Positions 1 through 9,799 of a stretch of 24,590 nt of DNA are shown here, one piece after another; positions within the stretch are counted from its first letter, which is position 1; the number at the start of each line of letters is the position of its first letter. The position numbers and the translations under genes are program-made. The notes below the pieces were generated by a model that was given only the letters and a program-made list of their open reading frames with translations, was not told the DNA's origin and made no database searches. Source of the DNA: a virus; IMG/VR virus record IMGVR_UViG_3300025769_000806, positions 1 to 24,590 of that record; one strand, written 5' to 3'.

Positions 1-2404
1 ACAGGTCAACAGCAATAGTTGCTGCATCGGTCAAAGTATTGAGTGCACTAGATGCACGCTTAACTTCGACAGTACCAGTACCGTTTGGTTGGATTGAAAT
101 ATCACCGTTAGATGCACTGACAATCTGATTACCGTTTACATCCAGGTTCCCACCAAGTTGTGGGCTGGTGTCATTGACAAGATCTGTAATACCGGCTGCA
201 AGTTTAGCGGTAGTTACTTCACCATCAAGGATTTCATCACGAGTAACGGAGTTTGCTCCTAGCTTGGCTGTCGTAATCTGATTGTCTGCAATATGAGCGG
301 TGTCAATAGAACCGTCTGCATAGTGCTCGGAATTGATTGCATCATCAGCAATCTTGGTACCATCAATCGCATCATCACGGATGTGGTTACGAGTTACAGC
401 ACGGTCTGCATCAGTAGTCGTTGAGTCTGCAAGCTTAGCTGCAGTTACCTGATCATCTTGGATGTGAGCAGTACGGACTGCATTGTCAGCAATATGCTCT
501 TGATCAACTGCGTCATCAACGATCTTAGTGCCATCCACTGTGTCAGCACTAGGTTCGCCAATGTTGACGGTAGAACCAATAATCACACCCCAAGCTTCTG
601 AACCAGTAGCTGGTGCATCAGATAGTTGAATGGTGTCGCCGTTAAGTGAGAAGCCATCTGTAGGACGTGCAGTACCTGCATTCGGCTCTTGAATTACACC
701 GTTAATAGACAGAATGATTTGTGAGGCATTAGCAGGTGCATTAGCAATACTGGTAATGTCATTAATAGTGCCATTCCAAGTCGGGAACGTGTTTGCAGGA
801 ATAATGAAATATTCACCAATTGACTGTACTTCACCCCACTCACTGCCATCATAAACAAGAAGAGTGTCACTACCAGTGTTGTAGAACAGGTCACCCTCAT
901 CAAGGCTAGTAGTCGGGTTAGAAGCGCCTACACGGTAACGAGCTTGGAAGTCGTTGATGTCATTAGACAGCTGAATAACGTCAGCATTAGTAGCAACAAC
1001 GCGGTGGAAGTCATAGGTGTGCGCAGTACTAGTTGCAATAACCAACATACCAAGACCATCTTGTATGGTTTGGCTCTGCATATTGGTAGGAATATTCTGG
1101 ATGGTTACCGTATCGGTACCACCGGCACGGGTTGCATCAGTAGTTGATGCACTAGCACCAATAACCATCCCACCTGCGTTAGCAATACTGATAATGGTGC
1201 CTTCAGGAGGTGCAGTAGCTGGGAAGCTGTCTTCATCAGCAATAGCTTCAAAACCACCAATAGGATCAATACGTGCAGTGATGCGTGAATCGACCTGTGC
1301 AGATGACGGGAACGTAGTTGTACCAGTCCAGTCAGTGATGTTGTTGGAAAGAGTGTTGCTATCAAGCTGGTTTAGGTCAGCAGCAGTCAGTGTGCTGTTG
1401 ACACCATCAAGAGTGTTGAGTTCAGCAGCGGTTGCGGTTACCCCGTCAAGGATATTCAGTTCAGCAGCTGTAGAGGTGACACCATCTAGAATGTTGATCT
1501 CAGCAGCAGTAGCAGTAACACCATCGAGAATATTTATCTCATCTGTAGTAGAAGTGACACCATCAATAGTCTGAACCTCTGGACCAGTAAGGTCTGCCAG
1601 TGCAGAAGCTGTAGCGCTACTCATGGTGGCAAGCTCAGTCAGCTCTGCATCAAGAGGTTGCTTTGCATCCAGTTGGGTCTGAACGTTTGAAGTGACACCA
1701 TCTACAAAGTTGATCTCTGCAGTTGTTGCAGTGACACCATCCATCAGGTTGAGTTCAGCCGTGGTGGCTGTAATCCCATCCATGGTGTTTAGCTCTGCTG
1801 TAGTAGCAGTAACACCATCCATGATGTTTAGTTCTGCAACCGTAGAAGTAATACCATCAAGGGTATTTAGTTCTTCTGGTGTAGCAGTAATCTGAGTATT
1901 AGATGCAGCTGCCAAGACAGGAACCGTGCCAGATTGGTTAGGCAGGGTAATTGTCCGATCAGCAGTTGGATCAGTAACAGTCAGGGTTGTTTCATGATCA
2001 TCAGCGGTTGCACCTTCAAAGACAACATTAGCGTTGTTCATTGTCAGGTCACCTGTCATCGTGTCCCCAGTTTTATCTAGGTCACGATTGACTCGTTCCT
2101 GTGCAGAGTACAGAACCTGATTGGTGTTATCGTTCAGGTCCTGTGCACGGATAGCTGAACCTGCAAAAAACGTAGTTACCGCATTTTCCGTGTCAGTTTC
2201 ACGGTAAATACGGATAGCTACGCCAGTTCCAGGTGCAGTATCAAAAGAAATAGTCGTTGCGTTGGCAAACGTGTAGTCAGTGTCTTGAGTTTTATCTACA
2301 GCGTCAAGAGATACCCTGACATCTGCTTCTTTAATATAGGGAAATGTAAATGAATAATCCGTTGTCGAATTATTACCTGTGTATGTATTTTGGGTTGTTG
2401 CCAT
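1..2404 (-). CDS. tail fibre protein, T7 gp17-like N-terminus (3' end outside window)
   Basis: This is the receptor-binding fibre of the short-tailed particle. I translated the open frame by hand from the ATG just after the gp16-like gene to the window edge (801 codons, no stop), so the C-terminus is missing. The first ~110 residues resemble the T7 gp17 tail-attachment domain: a TDYSFTFPYIK stretch, a DYTFANATTISF stretch and an SAIRAQDLN stretch line up with T7's DFNIPFEYL, DYRFATRTTISL and SILRAYDLN. Then come nine exact-length 13-residue repeats (core AELNxLDGVTAT) in two blocks, and later a tract of imperfect KIADDAI/HIADNQI-type repeats at about 200-540. Such repeats are common in marine phage fibres and probably form a trimeric shaft. 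The start lies 11 nt after the preceding stop and has no clear Shine-Dalgarno. The receptor-binding tip is not visible. Confidence 0.88.
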   Translation of the reverse strand, partial: MATTQNTYTGNNSTTDYSFTFPYIKEADVRVSLDAVDKTQDTDYTFANATTISFDTAPGTGVAIRIYRETDTENAVTTFFAGSAIRAQDLNDNTNQVLYSAQERVNRDLDKTGDTMTGDLTMNNANVVFEGATADDHETTLTVTDPTADRTITLPNQSGTVPVLAAASNTQITATPEELNTLDGITSTVAELNIMDGVTATTAELNTMDGITATTAELNLMDGVTATTAEINFVDGVTSNVQTQLDAKQPLDAELTELATMSSATASALADLTGPEVQTIDGVTSTTDEINILDGVTATAAEINILDGVTSTAAELNILDGVTATAAELNTLDGVNSTLTAADLNQLDSNTLSNNITDWTGTTTFPSSAQVDSRITARIDPIGGFEAIADEDSFPATAPPEGTIISIANAGGMVIGASASTTDATRAGGTDTVTIQNIPTNMQSQTIQDGLGMLVIATSTAHTYDFHRVVATNADVIQLSNDINDFQARYRVGASNPTTSLDEGDLFYNTGSDTLLVYDGSEWGEVQSIGEYFIIPANTFPTWNGTINDITSIANAPANASQIILSINGVIQEPNAGTARPTDGFSLNGDTIQLSDAPATGSEAWGVIIGSTVNIGEPSADTVDGTKIVDDAVDQEHIADNAVRTAHIQDDQVTAAKLADSTTTDADRAVTRNHIRDDAIDGTKIADDAINSEHYADGSIDTAHIADNQITTAKLGANSVTRDEILDGEVTTAKLAAGITDLVNDTSPQLGGNLDVNGNQIVSASNGDISIQPNGTGTVEVKRASSALNTLTDAATIAVDL
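1400..1555 (-). repeat. four 39-nt (13-codon) in-frame tandem repeats in the tail fibre gene
   Basis: Four units encode variants of TATAAEINILDGV, each exactly 13 codons. They diverge mostly at third positions and at a few residues (T/S, I/L, I/T). They sit in the fibre frame and continue, more degenerate, on the C-terminal side (NSTLTAADLNQLD). They are a protein structural repeat, not an independent element. Confidence 0.9.
1694..1888 (-). repeat. five 39-nt (13-codon) in-frame tandem repeats in the tail fibre gene
   Basis: Five units (5 x 39 = 195 nt) encode TxTxAELNxMDGV-type repeats. They are separated from the other block by a non-repeat linker of about 46 residues (TSNVQTQLDAKQ to EVQTIDGV). 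Unit length is identical in both blocks, which suggests an ancestral array interrupted by an insertion or by decay of the middle units. Confidence 0.9.
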
Positions 2405-2415
2405 TGCTTACATGG

Positions 2416-5400
2416 TTAGCGGTTTGTAAGTGGAAAGGTGGGTTGTTGTCCTCTACGGACATCGACTTTATTAATGGATTCCTTACGACGCAGTTCACGG
2501 ATCTCAGCTGCATTACTTAGATCACGTTCGGCTGCTTGTTGTGCACGACGCATCGCCATATCAATGTCGTAGTAGACCCTGGCGAAGTCGCGTTCGTTAA
2601 TCTGTCCACCAGTTTCCCTGGCTGTCTTAAGTGCTTCTCTGAATTTCTTAGCGTCAACACGCTTCATGATGGACCTAATGCGATCCTTGAAGATCCCTTG
2701 CTGACCCATAAGCTTGAATAGCTCAGAGCGTTCTTCAGGTGTATAGGAAATACCACCTTTAGACTTAGCAAATGTCGGCATTGAGTCATACTCAATATCG
2801 ATAAGGAATTGTTTCTCAGGACTAATACCCTCAGATACCTTCATAGGCATAGAAGCGTTCCACATACGTGTCCAGAAGGATTCGCTATAACCAACAGGCG
2901 TACCATCCATCCAGTCATATGCTTGTGGAAGACCAGCATCAGGGTTGATTACATCTACAAACTTGTTACGGTTGTGGAACAGTTGCCAAAGCTCTTGATC
3001 GACTTCACGTAGTTCAGGGGAGAGATACCTTCCAAGCTCATTACGCAGACCAGACAAAGGAAGCATGGAGCTAGTGAAGCTAGAACCCCAACGTGCAAGC
3101 GCTGCAGGGTTGCCTGCAAACAAGTCACCCATTGGTTCTAGACCAGCAACAAACGATTTATTTGTAAGGTTGGAACCAAGCACAAACATCATCTTGCCAA
3201 GCATGGCTTCACCATCGTTTTGATCGATAGTGTCCATGTTGTCCATAATGTCAGCAGTGATAGAGATGAAGTCAGCCATAGGACCAAGGAAGTCATAGCT
3301 GTACCAGTTACCATCCCAAGCACGGAAGCTGCGGGGAGCCCAGTTGTTCTTACGACGGAAGTTCTGACGCTCTTTGTCAAAGTGACCATTACCGTGAAGG
3401 TTGTCACCCATAAACATGAATGCAGCACCTAGCACTGCAGCAGTACCAATAGCTTTACGACCACGTACTTCAGCTTGGAGTGTCCTAAATGTCTGCTCAA
3501 TGCTGCCGTCAATGCGTAACCCACGTTCAGTCAGAATACGGATCATGTCATCACTAGAGAAGTTCTGACCAGGCATAGCAATCTTGTTGTAGTCCTTGAT
3601 AAAGACAGAAACAGGGCTGAACTTATTGACCATGCCAATCATGTTGTCCGCAGTACGCGGGAACATCAGGAAGGGCTTAAGGAAGGGTGCTCGGCTAATA
3701 AAGCCACTCAACGATCGAACGTTGTCTGTATCTAGGTTGAGAGCAATTTCACGGCTAGCGTAATCAACTGCTTTATCAGTGATCATGCCATTTTTATCAA
3801 ACATGCTCTCGTAAACGTTCTTCTCAGCTAAACGGATTTCATCAGCACTGAGCATTGCACGTTCACCACCACGCATCATCGCGTCATATACACGTCCTCT
3901 AGCTTCAACATTTGCTAAAGCAGCGCGTGTAAAGCCATCCAGAGCTGACATAGCGTTAGCTCCAAACCTCAACCAAGGATGGTTGGCAATGTCCTGCATG
4001 GTCTCAGCCATGTTGTAGAGGACCATCGGACCATCTTCACCACGCTTCACTGCTGATTGAGCGAACGAATGGAGAATGTCCATTTGAGCCTCGTTCTTAT
4101 ACACCAGCTCTTCACGCATGATGTAACCAACAGAGGTAGGATCCTGCGAGGCCTTACGGAACACATCAGTCATATGCTTCCATGAGCGCATGAATGTGTC
4201 ACCAACAGCCATGTATTGGTAGGCACCACGTCTCAAGGTCTTCATGTCTCGTGCCATAGCAGCGCCAGCAAAGACGCTGATGGGTTTCTGCAGCATCAAT
4301 ACAGTGTTACCAGCAAAAGCTTTGATAGGTGTAGAGAATGCAGATAGAACTGAGTTATAAATATTGGCCCATGCACCTTGAACAATCACACTAGGAATCT
4401 CAGGCATGCCGTCAATAAAGGCTTTGCTGACCGTTCCCAGGCTGTTGTTTACATAGTTGTTCAGCTTAGACAGGGTATCAATGTTGCCATCAGAGAATTC
4501 CCATGCCATCTGTAGAGGCACAAGGAACTCAGGACGTGACTTAGAAATCTCTCTCAGGGAGTTAGCAGAGTTCTTTGCACGGTTGATGATGTTCTTCAGT
4601 GCGTCATCAGTCTGCTCTTTAGCGTTTTGACCAGCCTTAGCAAGGATTTCAGGGTTATTGCTGAAGCGCTTCCAAGTGTTCAGGAAGTTCAGAGATGCAC
4701 CCCAGTTGTAAGCTGCCAGACCCTTTTCGACCATCAGGTATTCCATACGGTCAAGGATCATTTCTTGAGCCCTGCCGACTGCTTCAGTGCCTTCCATTAT
4801 GCGAGCACCTTCAGATAGGTCAGCTACTTCACCAGCAAAGGAAGTCTGCAAATAAGCTGATGCCTTCTGCATATCCATGTTGATGTACTCATCCATGTAG
4901 CCCTTAATGGCTTTCATAGCAGCGTTGTAACCAGCCTTACCTAGAAGCTTCTGTGCTTTTCCAGTCTTACCAAGGTCATTAATCATGTCCTTGTAGTCAT
5001 CCAGTACGGCACGGATCATGCCGGTATCCATTTGTGGATCGATGATGATTTCAGCTAGTCGAGTACCAGCAGCATCAATCTCTTCAAATGGAATCTTCCG
5101 ACCATCAGCAAGCTCAGCAGAGTACTTGCCGCCTTGACGCAAGCGATCAGTCACCATCTTGACGACTTGCCGCTTAGAGAGGTTGTTGATCTCTAGTCCG
5201 TACTTTTTAGCTGCTTCAGTAACGATGCTACCTAAACGACCATATCGTGTGTTGTAGTTCTTCTGCACACGTACAGCATCTACCGAAGCTCCAAGTACAC
5301 CATCAGGGTCAACAGAACGTGTACCCATCTCATCAATATCTACATCGTCAATAACTCCAGGCTTCCAGAGTTCATCTAGATCACCAGCCTTAGATGCAAT

Positions 5401-6417
5401 GTATTCGCCAGTTTCGTCAATAGCATCTTCTACACGCTTGACAGCATTAGTAAACACGTCTTCGGGAACCTCACCACGTTTGTGAAGTTCCTCAAGCTCT
5501 GTAAATAGCTTGTTTTTACCTTCACTTTCAGGGATAAAGTTAGTGATAAATCGCTTACCAATAGAGCCTTTAGCAAGCAGGGAAGCTGCTTCAACAAAGG
5601 CGGTAAACATACCAAGCCCTACACCTTCATAGATGGACTTGTTACGCTTAATGTCAGGGCTGTCACCATCAACGGTTGCGATGTTGTCAGAGATCCAGCC
5701 GAACTGAGCAGGCAAATTCTTCTTCAATGTGCCTGTCAGGTTATCGCCTTCACCAGAACCAGTGTTTGCATAGTCAACAAATACACCAGTACCTAGATCA
5801 ACGCCTGTTTTACCAATCAGTTGTACAAGCTTGCTTTGTCCAATACCCCAAGCAACTTTGGCATTAGCTGCCTTACCTAAGGCACCAGCAGCTCCACCAA
5901 GAACAAGGCTAGGGACAATAAAGGAAGCTAGTTCACGAGATGCTTCTGCGTATTCAGTTTCAAACTTCCTGTACTTAGGAAGGTTGACGTTAGCCAAAGC
6001 AGCTGTATCACGTACAAAGTCATAAGTACCAGCACCAGTGGCTTGTGTAAGCTCACCAACGGTTTTAAGTTCCTTGCTTTGAGCAATACCTTTGACAGCA
6101 CCTTTAACGGTTTCTTTATAGCGTTGTAGAGCTTTAGGCCCACTGGTACGTGTATCAGCAGGTTCTTCAGGCTCTTCCTCTGGTTCTACATCAACCTCTT
6201 CCTCTTGGCGTTTCTTAGCGCCAGAACGACCACCTGGGGAGTCAGGTGCAATATCAGCAGACTTAGGACGTGCAGCTTCGGCTGCAGCTCGTTCCTCAGA
6301 CTCCTGCTTATCACGAGCAATTACTTCTTTTTGTCGGGCTTGCTCTTCATCTAGACGCCTACGTTGTTCCTCGCCATCTAGCTCTTCACCCTCATACATC
6401 TCCTCATACATTGCCAT
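2416..6417 (-). CDS. internal virion protein, T7 gp16-like
   Basis: This very large protein (1333 aa; T7 gp16 is about 1318) holds the last position before the tail fibre, as gp16 does in T7. In T7 that protein is ejected into the cell and helps form the channel for DNA entry. The first ~100 residues are highly charged and probably disordered (EEQRRRLDEEQARQKE; an acidic run near 75-90). Hydrophobic, membrane-compatible segments occur near 160-180 (ELASFIVPSLVLGGAAGALG), near 270-285 (GLGMFTAFVEAASLLA) and late (GTAAVLGAAFMFMGDN). The rest looks mainly helical. I see no N-terminal lytic transglycosylase domain of the kind T7 gp16 carries; a muralytic domain lies in the preceding gene instead. 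Its ATG overlaps the upstream stop (TGATG). The assignment rests on position, size and composition. Confidence 0.82.
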   Translation of the reverse strand: MAMYEEMYEGEELDGEEQRRRLDEEQARQKEVIARDKQESEERAAAEAARPKSADIAPDSPGGRSGAKKRQEEEVDVEPEEEPEEPADTRTSGPKALQRYKETVKGAVKGIAQSKELKTVGELTQATGAGTYDFVRDTAALANVNLPKYRKFETEYAEASRELASFIVPSLVLGGAAGALGKAANAKVAWGIGQSKLVQLIGKTGVDLGTGVFVDYANTGSGEGDNLTGTLKKNLPAQFGWISDNIATVDGDSPDIKRNKSIYEGVGLGMFTAFVEAASLLAKGSIGKRFITNFIPESEGKNKLFTELEELHKRGEVPEDVFTNAVKRVEDAIDETGEYIASKAGDLDELWKPGVIDDVDIDEMGTRSVDPDGVLGASVDAVRVQKNYNTRYGRLGSIVTEAAKKYGLEINNLSKRQVVKMVTDRLRQGGKYSAELADGRKIPFEEIDAAGTRLAEIIIDPQMDTGMIRAVLDDYKDMINDLGKTGKAQKLLGKAGYNAAMKAIKGYMDEYINMDMQKASAYLQTSFAGEVADLSEGARIMEGTEAVGRAQEMILDRMEYLMVEKGLAAYNWGASLNFLNTWKRFSNNPEILAKAGQNAKEQTDDALKNIINRAKNSANSLREISKSRPEFLVPLQMAWEFSDGNIDTLSKLNNYVNNSLGTVSKAFIDGMPEIPSVIVQGAWANIYNSVLSAFSTPIKAFAGNTVLMLQKPISVFAGAAMARDMKTLRRGAYQYMAVGDTFMRSWKHMTDVFRKASQDPTSVGYIMREELVYKNEAQMDILHSFAQSAVKRGEDGPMVLYNMAETMQDIANHPWLRFGANAMSALDGFTRAALANVEARGRVYDAMMRGGERAMLSADEIRLAEKNVYESMFDKNGMITDKAVDYASREIALNLDTDNVRSLSGFISRAPFLKPFLMFPRTADNMIGMVNKFSPVSVFIKDYNKIAMPGQNFSSDDMIRILTERGLRIDGSIEQTFRTLQAEVRGRKAIGTAAVLGAAFMFMGDNLHGNGHFDKERQNFRRKNNWAPRSFRAWDGNWYSYDFLGPMADFISITADIMDNMDTIDQNDGEAMLGKMMFVLGSNLTNKSFVAGLEPMGDLFAGNPAALARWGSSFTSSMLPLSGLRNELGRYLSPELREVDQELWQLFHNRNKFVDVINPDAGLPQAYDWMDGTPVGYSESFWTRMWNASMPMKVSEGISPEKQFLIDIEYDSMPTFAKSKGGISYTPEERSELFKLMGQQGIFKDRIRSIMKRVDAKKFREALKTARETGGQINERDFARVYYDIDMAMRRAQQAAERDLSNAAEIRELRRKESINKVDVRRGQQPTFPLTNR

Positions 6418-9053
6418 CAGACACCTCCCTGCCGCCAGCGGCTAATAAATCCGGCATGGGCTCTGGAGTCACGCGCCAAATCTGCAGGACGTTCCCAATA
6501 CTTAGCCCACCAATCAGCAGCATCTTGTGCAGATGCAAAGTTCATTCTGAGATATTCCTGTCCAGGTTCACCGGCTTCTTCTAATGCATATTTGATCTGA
6601 GCACGCGGATCATTCCAATGCTCACCAAGTACTTGCCTTGCTTTAGTCAGACGGCTCTTGTGCCACTGGAACATGCCATTACTTAAACCAGCATCACCAG
6701 CAACTGTTGTCCTAAGCGTTGATTCGCGAAGCCCGTTAACCAGAAGTCCCATTGCATGGTACTCACCCATCTTCAGATCTTCTGTCATGTACTTCATGAG
6801 AAACTCACCCTTTTGGCGAGTAACATCAGGAGTAACGGTGGCTTGCCAATCAAATCCACTAGGATCCATATTGCCTAAATTGGCTGGATTAATAGCAGGA
6901 ACAACTTGTGCAAGGTTCGGACGTATTGCACGCACTGCAGAAGTCAGTCGGAAGTTAGAGATCTGTGTAGCAGTACCTTTAAAAACACGATCAATATCAG
7001 CTTGTACTGAAGGGTTAAGCGGAGGTGGTTGATAATCCATATCTAGTTCGTCTAATCCGTTAGATCTAAGTATTAAGTTCAAGTTGTCGAAGTAAGTCCC
7101 ACCGAACTGTTTAGTGACGGCTTGGATATAGGAATCCAACTCACCCTTTTCAGCACGGGTTTTTACATCCATTAGGTATTCATTAGTGCCTACATAGCCA
7201 GGCTTAGCCAAAGCACTTCTACCGATTAACTTGCCTTCCTGATATAGGCGTGCGTGGCGATTACGGAATTCAGATGTCTTGGTATCTAGGTCGCCAATCT
7301 TGTGCTCTAGATATCCCTTGTACCCGTAGTCACCGTGATAGTAAATGCTATTCTCATCATTCACACCAGCAATTAACTTATCAGCCTGATTATTAACAGC
7401 AACCCTCAATGCATCGATATAAGTACGATTTACATTATCAGGGCTTGACATCATCTCGTCAGCTTCAGCTAGAGCGGCTTGCTTTAAATCTTGAAAGACC
7501 AAACCACCCCAAGCAGCTTTATCAGCAGCAACTGATTCTTTGACATAAGAGTTACGCAGTACTGTACCCTCTAGTTCTTCAAACAACTTTTTAGCTTGAA
7601 GGCCATCTAGCTGGTCTTGGCGATCTTTATGTTGCTGAAATTTAGCCTGTAGCTCAGGAGGAAGTGAATCATAGAATTCATCATCCAACTTGCCTCGGTC
7701 AGCACGATACTGAGCTTGGTATTCAAGCTCTTCCATCTCTTGACCAGTGTAAGTAATGTTCTTCATGGCATCGTCATATCCGATCTTTTTAGGATCAAAA
7801 CGATGGCCCATACCGTGAGCATTGAAGAAATCCAATCCCTTCTTACGAGCTTCAAGGATGTCAGTCAGGGATGCATTGGGGTTGGCTGCAATAGGACTGA
7901 GAGATTCTTGTGCACCTCTAGTCAACATATCTGCAAGAATGTCATCAACCTCACCTACGTTTCCTTTAATGTCATCTAGACGATCAGCATAGAAAGCACT
8001 AATCCTTTTGTTATGGAGAGTCTCAAAAGGAACGCCATCTAACTTGAGCTGTCTATAAGCTCCCAATAAGTCATCTGCTAATTCAGGATCGGTTTTAGCA
8101 AGGTCACGGATGTTCTTAAAGAACTGCGTGTGCGAATGATTAAAACCTTTTAGGTCTTCACCGTTCGCCTTCAACTCACGTGCAGCAGTTGCAAACCAAA
8201 CTGAAAGGTTCTCAGTAGTTGGCTCTCCTGATACTTGAGCCCAGTCAAGAGCTGTTTGTTTCTGGCTCTCGTTGATGTAGTAATTCTTGGTATGAACGTC
8301 CCTCAGCTTAGTTCTGGCTTTCTCACGAACAGGTTGTCCATGAGTAAGGTCCATACCAAGTGTGGACTGGTGAGTGATGTCGTTTTCTTTGAGACCAGCA
8401 GCTTCTGACAGACGCCAGGCATAGTCCCATTCTTCCTCATTCAACTCACTCCAACGCTTACCAAGTGCATCAACAACATTGTCTTCTTTGATATCAAGTT
8501 GAATATCGTTGACAATATCTTGTGATGCTTGTTGGGTTGCTAGTTGTACACGATAGAACTGAGCCCATGAACTGGACTTATTTGCCTCATCAATAAGGCT
8601 ATAAGTCATGTTGGGGTTATTCTTATATTCGTCAGCGAATTCACCTAAGTTAAATTGCTCACCAGTTCTAATTTGCTTGAGTTCACCTTCAATAGCTTGT
8701 TGACCTAGGACAACCCGGTCACGAGCTTCTTTTTGATCAGCCATCCATTGGATAGCATTGACCTTCTCTTGTGCAATCTGATCCTTAGCAAACTCTTGGA
8801 GTCGCTCTTGTGCTTTTGGTGCAAATGCAAGTAGTGCAGCCGTGTCACGGTTGGCATTAAGTGCTTTGAGTTGTTCGTCTTTGACTTCCATCTCAAAGTC
8901 ACGTTGTGCAGCCCGATCTTGGCGCTGCATCTCTTGCATTCGTGTCTGTTGGTTTTCCCGTAGGAAAGGAGTTACATCAGCAGCTCTGACAGGGTTAAAG
9001 CCTTGGCTTAGTTTCTGTGGCTGATATAAGTTCCTGCGTTCAATTTTTGCCAT
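6417..9053 (-). CDS. internal virion protein, T7 gp15-like, with C-terminal lysozyme-type domain
   Basis: This 878-aa protein lies between gp14-like and gp16-like genes; T7 gp15 is 747 aa. Most of it is helical and charged, as expected of an internal core component. The last ~115 residues look like a phage tail lysozyme domain (Phage_lysozyme2 type): a GLLVNGLREST segment with a candidate catalytic Glu near residue 777, then a GDAGLSNGMFQWHKSRL segment, then Trp-rich helices (AADWWAKYWERP). In T7 the wall-degrading domain is at the N-terminus of gp16, so the activity appears to have moved to the neighbouring ejected protein. Its expected role is local peptidoglycan cleavage during DNA entry. 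The start overlaps the upstream stop (TAATG). Role by synteny is fairly sure; the domain is a motif-level call. Confidence 0.83.
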   Translation of the reverse strand: MAKIERRNLYQPQKLSQGFNPVRAADVTPFLRENQQTRMQEMQRQDRAAQRDFEMEVKDEQLKALNANRDTAALLAFAPKAQERLQEFAKDQIAQEKVNAIQWMADQKEARDRVVLGQQAIEGELKQIRTGEQFNLGEFADEYKNNPNMTYSLIDEANKSSSWAQFYRVQLATQQASQDIVNDIQLDIKEDNVVDALGKRWSELNEEEWDYAWRLSEAAGLKENDITHQSTLGMDLTHGQPVREKARTKLRDVHTKNYYINESQKQTALDWAQVSGEPTTENLSVWFATAARELKANGEDLKGFNHSHTQFFKNIRDLAKTDPELADDLLGAYRQLKLDGVPFETLHNKRISAFYADRLDDIKGNVGEVDDILADMLTRGAQESLSPIAANPNASLTDILEARKKGLDFFNAHGMGHRFDPKKIGYDDAMKNITYTGQEMEELEYQAQYRADRGKLDDEFYDSLPPELQAKFQQHKDRQDQLDGLQAKKLFEELEGTVLRNSYVKESVAADKAAWGGLVFQDLKQAALAEADEMMSSPDNVNRTYIDALRVAVNNQADKLIAGVNDENSIYYHGDYGYKGYLEHKIGDLDTKTSEFRNRHARLYQEGKLIGRSALAKPGYVGTNEYLMDVKTRAEKGELDSYIQAVTKQFGGTYFDNLNLILRSNGLDELDMDYQPPPLNPSVQADIDRVFKGTATQISNFRLTSAVRAIRPNLAQVVPAINPANLGNMDPSGFDWQATVTPDVTRQKGEFLMKYMTEDLKMGEYHAMGLLVNGLRESTLRTTVAGDAGLSNGMFQWHKSRLTKARQVLGEHWNDPRAQIKYALEEAGEPGQEYLRMNFASAQDAADWWAKYWERPADLARDSRAHAGFISRWRQGGV

Positions 9054-9796
9054 TATGCATTGGGATTGATATCTGTCGCCTTAATACCTTTAAAACCAAG
9101 GCGATCTTGTGGTGCAGCGAACTGGTTATATGTACCAAGCCCATCCATAATCCCACCACCAATCATCAACGCTTGACTCAGGAATGACGGACCCTTAGGC
9201 ATACCCATCATTGCTGCTGGACCAAGCTCAGATTGCATGTATGGTTGGACAGCAACTTGAGAATATGCTTCCAGATTTGCAGTCTTATGTTGTAGAAAAA
9301 TATCTTGCATCTGGTGACGTGCCTGACGGTTGAGATCCTTGACGGATTCAGCATCTTGCACTTTCTGTCTACCGTATTCACCGAATGTGGCCTTAGCAGC
9401 TGCAAGCTGTGCAGACCGGTTATCACCTTCAATGGATGCAGAAGTAGCGCCAGCAGCTTCTAATAGCTGCATGGCTCTGTTCTGACGCTCAAACGCCATT
9501 TGCTTGAGCTGCATCAACCTATTCTCTTGAGTAGATTGATACCCACGGATGGCAGCTTCTGCGTTGTATTGCATCTGCTGCTGAGCCATCTGCTTCCGAA
9601 TTCCATACTCATACTGTGCATATGAGTTCTGGGCTCGTATCTGACGGTTCTCAGCTTCACGCTGCATCTGGGCTTGGAGGTTGGCAGCTCTTACCTGACG
9701 CTTTTGGTTTTCAAATTCAGTACGTTGCTTTGACATTCCGCCAAAGATCTTCATACCAGCATTGAAAAGCCCTAAACCTAGTGCGGTATATGCCAT
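9053..9796 (-). CDS. internal virion protein, T7 gp14-like
   Basis: This 247-aa protein (T7 gp14 is 196 aa) sits between tail tube B and the large internal core proteins. A short hydrophobic Gly-rich N-terminus (ALGLGLFNAGMKIFGGM) is followed by a long Gln-, Arg- and Ala-rich helical region, about residues 25-180 (QAQMQREAENRQIRAQN), probably coiled coil. A second Gly/Met-rich hydrophobic patch follows near 200-220 (SFLSQALMIGGGIMDGLG). This layout fits the gp14 family, which is ejected first and associates with the outer membrane in T7. The start is well defined: a strong AGGAGGT lies 5 nt upstream and is made from the last codons of the tail tube B gene. Confidence 0.85.
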   Translation of the reverse strand: MAYTALGLGLFNAGMKIFGGMSKQRTEFENQKRQVRAANLQAQMQREAENRQIRAQNSYAQYEYGIRKQMAQQQMQYNAEAAIRGYQSTQENRLMQLKQMAFERQNRAMQLLEAAGATSASIEGDNRSAQLAAAKATFGEYGRQKVQDAESVKDLNRQARHQMQDIFLQHKTANLEAYSQVAVQPYMQSELGPAAMMGMPKGPSFLSQALMIGGGIMDGLGTYNQFAAPQDRLGFKGIKATDINPNA

Positions 9797-9799
9797 TTA

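Noticed and set aside
1017-1574. Plus-strand open frame (185 codons) with repeated AVAVTPSRIFSS-like units
   Set aside because: It is the antisense reading of the 39-nt fibre repeats; its repetitiveness is inherited from the real gene.
1400-1888. Regularly spaced repeats resembling a CRISPR array
   Set aside because: Units are contiguous, exactly 13 codons and in frame with the fibre gene, with no unique spacers.
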